Shown in pieces: positions 24,807-33,161 of a stretch of DNA of 64,000 bases (position 1 is its first letter; every line of letters starts with the position of its first letter). The position numbers and the translations under genes were made by a program. A model generated the notes under the pieces. It was not told the origin of the DNA. It worked only from the letters and a program-made list of their open reading frames with translations, and did not search any database. This DNA comes from Thermocatellispora tengchongensis (GTDB lineage: Bacteria > Actinomycetota > Actinomycetes > Streptosporangiales > Streptosporangiaceae). The DNA lies in NCBI RefSeq assembly GCF_014202315.1, contig NZ_JACHGN010000006.1, forward strand, positions 248,001-312,000, written 5' to 3'.

Positions 24807-25291
24807 CGCGCACCCCTCCTCGCGAGCCGCCGGAACACCGGCAGGGCGGCGCGGCCGAGCATGGTGCGGCGCCCTTCCGGCTGCCCCTCCACCACGAGCA
24901 CCTCGCCGGTCTCCAGCAGTTGCTTCAGCGCCCGCACCTCTTCCCTGGTCCTGCCGTCGGCGGCGGCGACCGCGATCTCGGCGCCCCGCCCGCCGGGAGC
25001 GGGGGTGACGCGCACGTCGTGCCGCTCGGCCAGCCTGGCCAGCACGTCGGGCCGGTCCGGTCCCGTCAGCTCGGCCGGGTCGGCCTGGACCGTGACGGCG
25101 TACCAGGTGGACTGCCGGGGCCTCGCCGGACGGGCCCGCCGTGCCGCCACGGCACCCGCCGCGGCCGCGGCGGCCCCCAGCAGGAGCAGGCCGTTACGCC
25201 CCCGGTGCGTCCTCCCGCGCGCGGCGGGCCGTCGCAGGGGCGCGAGCGGCATCAGGGACGCGGGCATCGCTCTGGTGGATGTGGCTTTCAT
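24803..25291 (-). CDS. Membrane-anchored protein of unknown function upstream of the dehydrogenase
   Basis: 162 aa from the ATG at 25291; a longer frame from 25432 would run into the divergent promoter and is unlikely. An Arg-rich N terminus is followed by one hydrophobic segment at about 31-46 (GLLLLGAAAAAAGAVAA). The soluble part has YAVTVQADPAEL and a C-terminal EEVRALKQLLETGEVLVVEGQPEGRR. That last stretch recurs in actinobacterial proteins near SRPBCC or dehydrogenase genes. Stop overlaps the dehydrogenase start by 4 bp. Confidence 0.65.
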   Translation of the reverse strand: MKATSTRAMPASLMPLAPLRRPAARGRTHRGRNGLLLLGAAAAAAGAVAARRARPARPRQSTWYAVTVQADPAELTGPDRPDVLARLAERHDVRVTPAPGGRGAEIAVAAADGRTREEVRALKQLLETGEVLVVEGQPEGRRTMLGRAALPVFRRLARRGAR

Positions 25292-25430
25292 GCCCGGCGG
25301 CTGCCCGTCGCCGGCCTCGGCAAACGCCTCCGCGCGCCTCGTCCGGCCCCCGCGGCGTTCGCGATCCTGGACCGGTCGCGCCAGGTGTCGCGCCAGGTGT
25401 GGAGGTCTGGGGTCCGGGTAGGCGGCGGGC

Positions 25431-25997
25431 ATGGTGAAACGCGTGTTGTGGCAGGGCCTGGCCGCCGGAGCCGCCGGGGCCGCGGCGATGACCCTGGGCG
25501 AGAAGGCCGAGCAGCGGCTGACCGGCCGGCCGGACTCCTACGTCCCGGCCCGGGCGCTCGAACGGAGCACCGGCATGGGGGAACACCACGGGACGCGGTC
25601 CCGCCAGGTGAATCTCGCCATGCACCTCGGGCAGGGCGTCCTGCTCGGCGTGCTCCGTTCGGTCATGGCCCGGGTGGGGCTGCGCGGGCCGTGGGCCTCG
25701 GCCATGTTCACCGTGGTGAGGCTGACCAACGACCAGATCATCGAGAACGCCACCGGCGTCGGCGCCCCGCCGCAGACGTGGCCGAAGAGGGAACTGGCCG
25801 TGGACGTGCTGCACAAGTCGGTCTACGGATTCGTCACCGGCGCCGTCGCCGACATCCTCGCCGCGCGCGGCGGTCCCGGCCCCGGGCAACGCCACGCCGC
25901 CATCCGTCCCGGCCGTCACGCCGGCGTCGGGCCGCTGCCGCGACGGGACTCCTTCGGCCGGCGCGCGTCCAGGTCGCCGGCCCGTTCCGGCGGCTGA
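25431..25997 (+). CDS. Small membrane protein, DUF1440/YagU-like
   Basis: 188 aa from the ATG at 25431. Hydrophobic segments at about 7-22, 62-78, 85-96 and 130-145 suggest a small multi-pass membrane protein. Features such as GAAAMTLGEKAEQRLTGRPDSYVPA and HLGQGVLLGVLR...GLRGPWASAMFT are like the uncharacterised YagU/DUF1440 group. The last 35 residues are Arg/Gly-rich and polar. Divergent from the dehydrogenase operon and 20 bp upstream of the YetF-like gene. Confidence 0.7.
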   Translation: MVKRVLWQGLAAGAAGAAAMTLGEKAEQRLTGRPDSYVPARALERSTGMGEHHGTRSRQVNLAMHLGQGVLLGVLRSVMARVGLRGPWASAMFTVVRLTNDQIIENATGVGAPPQTWPKRELAVDVLHKSVYGFVTGAVADILAARGGPGPGQRHAAIRPGRHAGVGPLPRRDSFGRRASRSPARSGG

Positions 25998-26017
25998 TCC
26001 GCCTCTGGGGGAACGAC

Positions 26018-26464
26018 ATGGACGCGGTCCTGCGGGCGGCGGCGATCTATGTGGCGCTGCTGGTCATCTTCCGCGTCAGCGGCAAGCGGACGCTGGCTCA
26101 GGTGACCACGTTCGACTTCGTGCTGCTGCTGATCATCTCCGAGGCCACCCAGCAGGCGCTGCTCGGCGAGGACTTCTCGGTCACCATGGCCCTGCTGGTC
26201 ATCCTCACCCTGGTCGGGCTGGACCGGCTGGCGGACTTCCTCGGCTGGCGGTTCCCGCGCGTGGGCAAGGTGATCGACGGCACGCCGGTGGTGCTGATCG
26301 AGCGGGGCCGGCTGCTGGAGGACCGGATGCGCCAGCACCACCTGGACATCGACCTGGTGCTCCAGGAAGCGCGCACCAATCAGGGCATCCGCAGCGCGGA
26401 CGAAATCGACTACGCGATCCTGGAACGCTCGGGCGCCATCAGCGTGATCCCGAAGAAGAACTGA
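26018..26464 (+). CDS. YetF/DUF421-family membrane protein
   Basis: 148 aa from the ATG at 26018, preceded by GGGGGAA. Two or three transmembrane segments in residues 1-70 (AAAIYVALLVIFRVSGKRTL with the typical RxSGKRTL, FDFVLLLIISEATQQALLG, and MALLVILTLVGLDRL) followed by the soluble YetF domain with GTPVVLIERGRL and ARTNQGIRSADEIDYAILERSGAISVIPK. Function of the family is not established; links to sporulation and membrane stress exist in Bacillus. Confidence 0.88.
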   Translation: MDAVLRAAAIYVALLVIFRVSGKRTLAQVTTFDFVLLLIISEATQQALLGEDFSVTMALLVILTLVGLDRLADFLGWRFPRVGKVIDGTPVVLIERGRLLEDRMRQHHLDIDLVLQEARTNQGIRSADEIDYAILERSGAISVIPKKN

Positions 26465-26528
26465 TCGCGGAGGGCCGTCGGGGGCGCCGCGCCGGTGTCG
26501 AACCCCGCTCCCGGGGAAGCGGTCGGGC

Positions 26529-26981
26529 ATGGCTGGGATAACGCTACGCAGCACCGCCTTCAACGACCACGCGATGATCCCGCGCACGTACTCGCACGAG
26601 GCCGGGGACGTCTCGCCGCCGCTGCAGTGGGCCGATGTGCCCGGCGGGACGGCCGAGCTGGCGCTGCTGTGCGAAGACCCGGACGCCCCGGGCGGCACGT
26701 TCACGCACTGGCTGGTGGCCGGCATCCCGCCCGAGACCTCGGGACTGGACGCGGGCGCCGAACTGGGGGAGTACGTCGTCGGCCGCAACGACTTCGGCGA
26801 CCTGGGATACGGCGGCCCGCACCCGCCGCCGGGCGACGACCCGCACCGGTACTTCTTCCGCCTGTACGCCTTCGCCGCGCCGACCGGGCTGGCCGAGGGC
26901 TTCTCCGCCGAGGACTTCAAGAGCGCGGCCAAGGCGGACGTGCTGGCTTCGGGCACCCTGGTCGGCACCTACGGCCGCTGA
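26529..26981 (+). CDS. YbhB/YbcL-family (PEBP, Raf-kinase-inhibitor-like) protein
   Basis: 150 aa, whole PEBP domain: DVSPPLQWADVP at about 28-39, CEDPDAPGG near 49-57, THWLVAGIPP near 60-69, YGGPHPPPGDDPHRYFFRLYAF near 97-118. The conserved D-P-D-A-P and G-P-x-P-P motifs form the anion-binding pocket. Cytoplasmic, no signal peptide. Bacterial members have no settled function. ATG start at 26529; the sigma factor gene follows 115 bp later. Confidence 0.92.
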   Translation: MAGITLRSTAFNDHAMIPRTYSHEAGDVSPPLQWADVPGGTAELALLCEDPDAPGGTFTHWLVAGIPPETSGLDAGAELGEYVVGRNDFGDLGYGGPHPPPGDDPHRYFFRLYAFAAPTGLAEGFSAEDFKSAAKADVLASGTLVGTYGR

Positions 26982-27096
26982 CCGCCGCCGGCCGCTTCCG
27001 CGCGCCACCGCCGGCGGCTCACCCCGGCCCGGCTTCCGCCCCTCGGCCGGCTCGTGCGACGATCCATGTCGTCTGCCGCTGGATCGGAGTGAAGCA

Positions 27097-27978
27097 TTGA
27101 CCGCCGTGGACGTCCCCGAGGCGACCAGGATCTTCGACGAGCACCGGGGCCGGTTGCACGCCATCGCCTACCGTATGCTCGGCCGCGTCGGCGACGCCGA
27201 GGACGTGGTGCAGGACGCCTGGCTGCGCTGGTCCGGCACCGACGCCACCGCCGTGGCCGACCCCGAGGCGTACCTGGTGCGCGTCGTGACGCGCCTGGCG
27301 ATCGACCGGCTGCGCAGCGCCCAGGCGCGCCGGGAGCGGTACGTCGGCCCGTGGCTGCCCGAGCCCATGGTCACCGGCCCCGACGTCGCGGAGGAGGTGG
27401 CGCGGGCCGACACGGTCTCGACCGCCATGCTGGTGCTCCTGGAATCGCTGTCGCCGCTGGAGCGGGCGGTCTTCGTGCTGCGCGAGGCGTTCGGCTACGC
27501 CTACGCGGAGATCGCCGAGATGGTCGATCGCAGCGAGGCGTCGGTGCGCCAGACCGCCCGCCGGGCGCGGGAGCACGTCGAGCACCGGCGCGTCCGCTAC
27601 GACACCGACCGCGCCACCCGCGACGAGGTCACCCGGCGGTTCCTCGCCGCGGCGGCGGGCGGCGACCTCGCCGGGCTGATGGCCGTGCTGGCGCCGGACG
27701 TGACGCTGGTCAGCGACGGCGGCGGCAAGGCGCCCGCGCCGCGCAAGGCCATCGTGGGCCTGGAACCGGTGGCGTGGGCGCTGGTGACGTTCGCCGGCCG
27801 GATGCCCGCCGAGCCGCGCACCGAGATCGTGGAGCTGAACGGCGGGCCGGGCATCGTGGTCTACTCCGGTACGACCCCGGCCGTCGCGCTCACGCTGCAC
27901 CTCGTCGATGGCGCGGTGCACACCATCCATCTGATCAGCAACCCGGACAAGCTCACCGGCCTGCGGCCGGCCGGTTAG
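27097..27978 (+). CDS. ECF41-type RNA polymerase sigma factor (SigJ-like) with SnoaL-like C-terminal domain
   Basis: 293 aa from a TTG at 27097 with GGAG seven nt upstream. Sigma region 2 at about 8-75 (FDEHRGRLHAIAYRMLGRVGDAEDVVQDAWLRW) and region 4 at about 108-165. The ECF41 hallmarks are all present: WLPEP (86-90) in the linker, DGGGK (207-211) and NPDKL near the C terminus in the SnoaL-like extension, which acts as an internal regulator instead of an anti-sigma factor. ECF41 genes are usually next to an oxidoreductase, epimerase or carboxymuconolactone decarboxylase-like target; here an FAD oxidoreductase is convergent and overlaps by 26 bp. Confidence 0.93.
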   Translation: MTAVDVPEATRIFDEHRGRLHAIAYRMLGRVGDAEDVVQDAWLRWSGTDATAVADPEAYLVRVVTRLAIDRLRSAQARRERYVGPWLPEPMVTGPDVAEEVARADTVSTAMLVLLESLSPLERAVFVLREAFGYAYAEIAEMVDRSEASVRQTARRAREHVEHRRVRYDTDRATRDEVTRRFLAAAAGGDLAGLMAVLAPDVTLVSDGGGKAPAPRKAIVGLEPVAWALVTFAGRMPAEPRTEIVELNGGPGIVVYSGTTPAVALTLHLVDGAVHTIHLISNPDKLTGLRPAG

Positions 27979-29146
27979 CCCGCCCGCCGGTGCGGCTCAG
28001 GAGCCGGATCGGGATCACGGTCCGCCGCGAGAGGCGGTAGAGCCCGGCCGGGCTGCTGGTCACCGCCTCCTTGTACGCCACCGCCGCCCGGCCCGTCAGG
28101 TGCCACGGGCCCGGCGAGTCGTCCGGGCGGGTGAACTGGATGACCGCGTCCCGCCGGCCGAGGCTGACCGGCTGGTGGAAGTACCCGAACCGGAACGGCC
28201 GCGGCTTCTTGCCGCGCAGCCTGCGGGCGATGGCGTCGGCGGCGTGCATGCCGGCCGGTATGCCGCTCTGGCAAGTGCCGTGGATCTCGCCCCAGCCCTG
28301 CCGGACGGCGGCGGCGTCGCCGACGGCGTACACGGACGGGTGCGAGACCGACGCCAGCGTGGCGTCCACCACGACCCGGCCCCGGGCGTCCACGGTCAGG
28401 CCCGCCTCCCGGGCCAGCGGCGCGGCGACCACGCCGGCGGTCCACAGGCAGGCGTCCGCGGGCACCAGCTCGCCGCCGCCCAGCTCCACCGCGTCGGGCA
28501 GCACCTTGGTGATCTCGACGCCGGCGCGCACCTCCACGCCGAGCCGGTCCAGCGCGCGGCGCAGATAGCGGCGGGCCCGGTGCCCCATCATCGAGCCCGG
28601 CTCGGCGTGGCCGAGCAGCACCACGCGCAGGCCCGGGTGGCTCTCGGCGATCTCCGCCGCGGCCTCCACCCCGGTCAGCCCGGAGCCGGCCACGGCGACC
28701 GTGCCGCCGCCCCGGCGCGTCAGCTCGGCCAGCCGCCCGGCGAGACGTCCCGCCGCCTCCGGGCCGTCCAGCGTGTACGCGTGCGCGTCCACCCCCGGCA
28801 CCGTGCCGGTGTCGGTGACGGCGCCCACCGCGTACACCAGGTAGTCGTAGGCCAGCAGCCGCTCCCCGCCGGCGTCCTCGACGTGGACCTCACGCCGCTC
28901 CGCGTCGATGCGCGTGGCCCGGCCCCGCACGAACTCGGCGCCGCCGCCGTCCAGCAGCGCGGGGATCCGGAGGCCGGCCAGGGGCTGGCCGGCGGCGAGC
29001 TGGTGCAGCCGCAGCCGCTCGGTGAACCGGTCGGACGGGTTGACCAGGATCACCCGGGCGCCGGCGCGGCGGGTGCGCCGGGCCAGCCGGACCGCGCTAA
29101 TGACGCCGGTGTAGCCGCCACCGAGTACGACGATCGTGGGTGTCAT
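27953..29146 (-). CDS. FAD/NAD(P)-dependent oxidoreductase (NDH-2-like), probable ECF41 partner
   Basis: 397 aa. FAD-binding motif VLGGGYTGVISAVRLA at 6-21, NAD-binding motif VAGSGLTGVEAAAEIAE near 155-171, and AVGDAAAVRQGWG near 273-285. The order and size resemble type II NADH dehydrogenases, though no C-terminal membrane helix is obvious. In the ECF41 literature the adjacent COE-type gene is the main regulon member, so this is the best candidate target of the sigma factor. Upstream lies a CRP-like palindrome shared with the divergent kinase gene. ATG at 29146 with GAGGAGG. Confidence 0.87.
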   Translation of the reverse strand: MTPTIVVLGGGYTGVISAVRLARRTRRAGARVILVNPSDRFTERLRLHQLAAGQPLAGLRIPALLDGGGAEFVRGRATRIDAERREVHVEDAGGERLLAYDYLVYAVGAVTDTGTVPGVDAHAYTLDGPEAAGRLAGRLAELTRRGGGTVAVAGSGLTGVEAAAEIAESHPGLRVVLLGHAEPGSMMGHRARRYLRRALDRLGVEVRAGVEITKVLPDAVELGGGELVPADACLWTAGVVAAPLAREAGLTVDARGRVVVDATLASVSHPSVYAVGDAAAVRQGWGEIHGTCQSGIPAGMHAADAIARRLRGKKPRPFRFGYFHQPVSLGRRDAVIQFTRPDDSPGPWHLTGRAAVAYKEAVTSSPAGLYRLSRRTVIPIRLLSRTGGRANRPAAGR

Positions 29147-29230
29147 GACTCCTCCTCAAGCCGGCGCCCTCGGCCGGGCGCCTTCACCCCCACGGACGGG
29201 ACGGGCGCCGCCGGCGTGAGCCGGGAGGAG

Positions 29231-29246
29231 TGTGAAGCAGATCACA
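29231..29246. promoter_or_regulatory. Perfect CRP/FNR-type palindrome
   Basis: TGTGA-AGCAGA-TCACA matches the CRP-family half-sites exactly, as used by the mycobacterial cAMP receptor protein. It lies about 85 bp upstream of the FAD oxidoreductase start and 65 bp upstream of the divergent phosphotransferase start. Confidence 0.65.
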
Positions 29247-29311
29247 CCCGGATGCGTCCCGTCCAAGGCCACGTGGACCGGGTGGTGGTGGCGTCGGCTA
29301 TCGTCTCCAGC

Positions 29312-30235
29312 GTGATCACGGCTGAGCTGGCCCGGAACGTCGTGGGCGTGTGGGGCGACGACGGCGCCCGATGGCTCAGGGAGCTGCCCTCCATCCTGGA
29401 CGCCGTGGCCCGCGACTGGGAGCTGACGGTGGGGGAGCCGTACGAGCTGTCCTACCACTACGTCACCCGGGTCGTCCTCGGCGACGGCACACCGGCCGTG
29501 CTGAAGCTGGGCGTGCCGGGCGCGCACTCGCTCGCCGAGGAGGCCCCGGCGCTGGCCGCGTTCGGCGGGCGCGGGGCGGTCCGGCTGCTGCGGGCCGGCC
29601 TGGACCGCGGCGCGCTGCTGCTGGAACGCGTCACCCCGGGGCGGCGCCTGCGCGACCTGGTGCCCGGCCGCGACGCCGAGGCGACGTCGGCGCTGGCCGC
29701 CGTGATGCGGCGCCTGCACGTCCCGCCGCCGCCCGGCTGCCCGATTCCCGACGCGTCGTCGCAGGTCACGGCGTTCGACGAGTACGCGGCCCGATTCGGG
29801 GAGCACGGGCCGCTGCCGCTGGACCTCGTGGTGCGCGCGGGCGGGCTGATGCGCGAGCTGTGCGCGTCGGCCACCGGACGCGTCGTCCTGCACGGCGACC
29901 TGCACCACGACAACGTCCTGGCCGCGACCCGCGAGCCGTGGCTGGCCATCGACCCGCACGGCCTGGTCGGCGACCCGGGCTACGACACCGGCACGCTGCT
30001 GCACAACCCGGAGCCGGACGACCGGGACGAGGCGCTGACCGCGCTGGTCCCGGCGCGGGCCGAGCAGTTGGCCGACGAGCTGGCCATGCCGCTGGACCGC
30101 GTGGTGGCCTGGGGGTTCGTCAAGGCGGTGATGTCGGATGTGTGGACGGCCGAGGACTGGACGCCCGGCGCCGGCCGGTTCCCGGTCAGCCGCGCCTTCG
30201 ACGTGGCCCGGCTGCTGCTGCCCCGCCTGCCGTAG
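29312..30235 (+). CDS. Aminoglycoside/hydroxyurea antibiotic kinase-like phosphotransferase
   Basis: 307 aa from the GTG at 29312 (VITAELARNVVGVWG). Protein-kinase-like fold: nucleotide-loop Lys in AVLKLGVPG, Brenner motif VVLHGDLHHDNVL (HGD-x-HHDN) near 193-205, and metal-binding D in WLAIDPHGLVGDPGYD. It resembles streptomycin 6-kinase and hydroxyurea kinases (APH_6_hur type) and may phosphorylate an antibiotic or a metabolite. A TATCGT -10-like element ends near 29304, so it may be leaderless. It ends in a hairpin terminator. Confidence 0.87.
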   Translation: MITAELARNVVGVWGDDGARWLRELPSILDAVARDWELTVGEPYELSYHYVTRVVLGDGTPAVLKLGVPGAHSLAEEAPALAAFGGRGAVRLLRAGLDRGALLLERVTPGRRLRDLVPGRDAEATSALAAVMRRLHVPPPPGCPIPDASSQVTAFDEYAARFGEHGPLPLDLVVRAGGLMRELCASATGRVVLHGDLHHDNVLAATREPWLAIDPHGLVGDPGYDTGTLLHNPEPDDRDEALTALVPARAEQLADELAMPLDRVVAWGFVKAVMSDVWTAEDWTPGAGRFPVSRAFDVARLLLPRLP

Positions 30236-30268
30236 CGCGCGGGGCCGGGATCGGGGTTTGGTGGGGTC

Positions 30269-30309
30269 GGCGGGCGGGGCCGCGGAGCCCATTCCGGGCC
30301 CCGCCCGCC
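30269..30309 (+). terminator. Hairpin terminator after the kinase gene
   Basis: GGCGGGCGGGGCC pairs with GGCCCCGCCCGCC across a 15-nt loop; perfect 13-bp stem 34 bp after the stop codon. Confidence 0.7.
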
Positions 30310-30377
30310 TGCTGCCGGGGCGGCGCGCCATCGCCGGGTCCGCCGCCGGCAGGACCGGGGGACGCGCCTGACACGCC

Positions 30378-30645
30378 GTGCTCAGCGCGTCAGGCACGTC
30401 CGTGCTCAGCACCTGCTCAGCACCTGCTCAGTTCCGTCTCAGCGCTGAAGCACTGTGCTCAGCACTGCCGGCACTGTGCTCAGCACTGCCGGCACTGTGC
30501 TCAGCACTGTGAGCACTGTGCTCAGCACTGTGAGCACTGTGCTCAGCACTGTGAGCACTGTGCTCAGCACTGTGAGCACTGTGCTCAGCACTGTGAGCAC
30601 TGCTCAGCACTGTCGGCACTGTGAGCACTGTGCTCAGCGCGTGAA
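30378..30645. repeat. Array of 21-bp dyad-symmetric tandem repeats between convergent genes
   Basis: Regular units start at 30450, 30471, 30492, 30513, 30534, 30555 and 30576; each is GCACTGTGCTCAGCACTG followed by CCG (first two) or TGA. A 19-bp unit at 30597 and a divergent one at 30625-30645 end the array and run through the stop codon of the glycosidase gene (30634). Degenerate TGCTCAG copies extend left to about 30378. Adjacent units form GTGCTCA-GCACTG-TGAGCAC, a 7-bp stem with a 6-nt loop, again and again. Role could be transcription termination, protein binding or replication slippage. Confidence 0.9.
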
Positions 30646-33138
30646 GCGCGCCGTCACCACGGTGTGGCCGTGCCGCCCGGACAGGTCGATCGTGTCGCCG
30701 GACACGGGCAGCGGACGGCCGTCCGCCTCGGCGCCGGCCAGGGTGTGGCCGGCCGGGACCCGCAGCCGCAGCTTGACCGCGGCGTCGCGCGCGGCCGACG
30801 GCAGCCGTACGTCGGCGGTCACCGCGCCCCGCGACAGGCGTGAGGTCAGCGTGTAGCTCACCTCGCCGTACACGGTGGGCAGGCCGGAGACCGCGACCCG
30901 CTCGCCGTCGGCCAGCCAGCCGCGCGGGGTGGCCGAGGCCAGGCGCAGCCCGGTGGGCCTGCCCAGCTCGTCCCCCTCCTCGTGCACCAGCATCTCGCGC
31001 AGGTTCTTCAGGTAGGAGGCGTTGTTCGCGCTCAGCGGCGACAGCCAGGTCCCGCGGTGGAACTTGCCGGGGCACGGGTCCAGGTTGGCGCCCTCGCCGA
31101 TGGTGAAGGTGCCGCGGGTGAAGCCGTGGGCGAGCTGGCCGTAGAACGACAGCACCTGCCGGTCGGCCTGGTCGTTGGCGGCCAGGAACCGGGCGTACTG
31201 GTAGCCGTACACCTGGTCCACGCCGGTGCCCTCGTAGCCGGCCAGGCCGTTCGGGTTGCAGTCGCCGATCGCCTGCCCGGTGTAGTTGAACCGGATCATC
31301 CCCAGGAACGTGCCGCCGCGGGTGTGCACGTACTTCAGCAGCTTGGCGTTCTCCTCCTCGGTGAAGAAGCCGGACGCGAAGCCGTAGTAGGCCAGCAGGT
31401 TCCAGTAGCTGGAGTCACGGCTTTCGGTGATGCTCTGGTAGGGGCGGTCGCCGTTGAGGAGCTGGCGCGGGACGAACAGCGAGCCGTCGGGCAGCTCGGT
31501 CGCGGACGCGTCCACCGCCGCGCGCAGCTTGGCGGTGAAGGTCTCGTACGGCCCGGCGTACGCGCTCACCAGGTCGTCGCGGCCCAGGCGCCGGAAGACC
31601 TCCACCATGTCCCGCCAGCCCCACCAGGAGACGATCTGGGCGTGCGTCCAGTACCCCGCGTTCCAGTTGTCCTCGCAGCAACGCTGCTTCTCCAGGATGC
31701 CGTTGGGGTCGGCGGCGGCCTGCCGCACGTAGTCGTCCAGGTAGCCGCGGAGCCGGTCCAGGTTGCGGGTGACGAACTCCCGGTCGCCGGTGAGCCGGAA
31801 GTAGCGGGCCGTGGCCAGCAGCTTGGCGCCCTGCTCCCAGTTGCGGTACATCACCGGGTACGCGGGGCCGCCCTCCTTGGTGAGTTCGAGCAGCGTCTGC
31901 AGGTTGCGGCGGTAGTCCTCGGTGAAGCCGAACTCGCCCAGCGTCGCGACCGTGTCCACCATCTCCGGCACGTACTGCTGCTCGTAGAAGTTGCCGATGC
32001 TGTAGCGCCAGCCCATGGTGAGGTTCTGGATCAGCAGGTTGCGCAGGGCGTGGGTGGCGTACTCCTCGGGGATGGAGATCCGGGCGCCGCCCGCCAGCTT
32101 GCCGCGCCAGTACCGGGCGACCTCCTCGCGCGCGGCGCGGTAGCGGCCGGGGCTGAGCACGGACGCGCCGTTCCCGCGCACCTCGGCGGGGTTGTTGAGC
32201 ACCGCCAGCGTGACGCTGCGCGGCCCCTTCGACAGGTCCAGGTCGTAGGTCAGGTCGGTCCCGGCGAGGGCGGGCCGCCCGTCGGCCAGCAGGTAGACGG
32301 CGTCGTCCGTGCCGACCTTGCTCCCGTCCAGGGTGAGGGACGGGTTCTTCGGATCGCGGACGTGCACCCGGAGCCGGGTGGCGCGGGCGCTCGCGGTACC
32401 GGTCGCGGTGATCTTGACGAAGCTGACCAGGGAGCCGGTCTCGCGCACCCGGGCGGCGAAGGACTCCTGGGTGTAGGCGACGCCGGCGGCGTCGCGGTAG
32501 TCGGTGCGCAGGATCGGCAGGTAGCCCTCGTGCAGCCGGTGGCCGGCGAGCCGGCCGAGGTCGGAGCCGTATCGCTCCCCGCCGTCCGGGCCGACGAAGA
32601 ACTGCGCCTGCCAGAAGTTGCCGCACCGGGCCTTGTACGCCTCGGAGTAGTCCTTCGTCCAGGGCGCGGCCTCGCACGGGGTGTGCCAGTCGGCGGTGAT
32701 CCCGCTGCCGTCGGCGGTGTGCAGGGCGTAGTGATTGGCGGTCGGCTCGGCCGGCGACTGGGTCTCGGCGGTGTCGCCCGGAGGCAGGGTCAGCGGCAGG
32801 TAGTGGTAGCCGGTGTCGCTGATGCCGTTGGCCCCGGTGTCGGGCGCGCCGGTGGCCACGCCGCCGGTCGCCACGGGCACCAGGTAGTCCTTGATGTTGT
32901 CGAAGGTGGGGCCCTCCGGCTTGGCGATCAGGTGCTCGCCCCACAGGTCGGTGCCGGAGCGCAGCGCCTCGCGCACGCCCTCGACGTAGGCGTCGCTGAG
33001 GTTCGGCCAGGTCTGCTCGCCGCCGAGTGGCGGCGGCGGGGCGTCGGCGCGTACCGGGGACACGAGCAGGCTCGCGCCGATCGCGGCTCCGATGACGCCC
33101 GCGGCGAGACGCCGGCGGGGTGGTCGGCGGGAAGGCAT
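30634..33138 (-). CDS. Secreted six-hairpin (alpha/alpha)6-barrel glycosidase-like protein
   Basis: 834 aa from the ATG at 33138, with AAGGAGGAA upstream. Arg-rich signal peptide (MPSRRPPRRRLAAGVIGAAI...) ending near VRADA, so exported, possibly by Tat. A beta-rich N-terminal domain (about 40-340) precedes a helical barrel (about 345-720; NLTMGWRYSIGNFYEQQYVPEM, CCEDNWNAGYWTHAQIVSWWGW) and a C-terminal beta domain. This layout is that of the GH63/GH78/GH95-like six-hairpin superfamily; exact family and catalytic acids are unassigned. Last gene of the nine-gene operon, so probably the extracellular depolymerising step for the imported sugar. Confidence 0.82.
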   Translation of the reverse strand: MPSRRPPRRRLAAGVIGAAIGASLLVSPVRADAPPPPLGGEQTWPNLSDAYVEGVREALRSGTDLWGEHLIAKPEGPTFDNIKDYLVPVATGGVATGAPDTGANGISDTGYHYLPLTLPPGDTAETQSPAEPTANHYALHTADGSGITADWHTPCEAAPWTKDYSEAYKARCGNFWQAQFFVGPDGGERYGSDLGRLAGHRLHEGYLPILRTDYRDAAGVAYTQESFAARVRETGSLVSFVKITATGTASARATRLRVHVRDPKNPSLTLDGSKVGTDDAVYLLADGRPALAGTDLTYDLDLSKGPRSVTLAVLNNPAEVRGNGASVLSPGRYRAAREEVARYWRGKLAGGARISIPEEYATHALRNLLIQNLTMGWRYSIGNFYEQQYVPEMVDTVATLGEFGFTEDYRRNLQTLLELTKEGGPAYPVMYRNWEQGAKLLATARYFRLTGDREFVTRNLDRLRGYLDDYVRQAAADPNGILEKQRCCEDNWNAGYWTHAQIVSWWGWRDMVEVFRRLGRDDLVSAYAGPYETFTAKLRAAVDASATELPDGSLFVPRQLLNGDRPYQSITESRDSSYWNLLAYYGFASGFFTEEENAKLLKYVHTRGGTFLGMIRFNYTGQAIGDCNPNGLAGYEGTGVDQVYGYQYARFLAANDQADRQVLSFYGQLAHGFTRGTFTIGEGANLDPCPGKFHRGTWLSPLSANNASYLKNLREMLVHEEGDELGRPTGLRLASATPRGWLADGERVAVSGLPTVYGEVSYTLTSRLSRGAVTADVRLPSAARDAAVKLRLRVPAGHTLAGAEADGRPLPVSGDTIDLSGRHGHTVVTARFTR

Positions 33139-33161
33139 CGGGGTTCCTCCTTGTGGTGCGT

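Noticed and set aside
29350-30624. Cys/His-rich heptad-repeat protein read through the 21-bp array, and the His-Ser-Ala-rich frame on the other strand
   Set aside because: Both frames are products of a 21-bp period (7 codons). The plus-strand frame overlaps the kinase gene out of register, and no start with RBS is present at the array.
30378-30645. CRISPR array
   Set aside because: Units are contiguous with no unique spacers, 21-bp period, and no cas genes are present.
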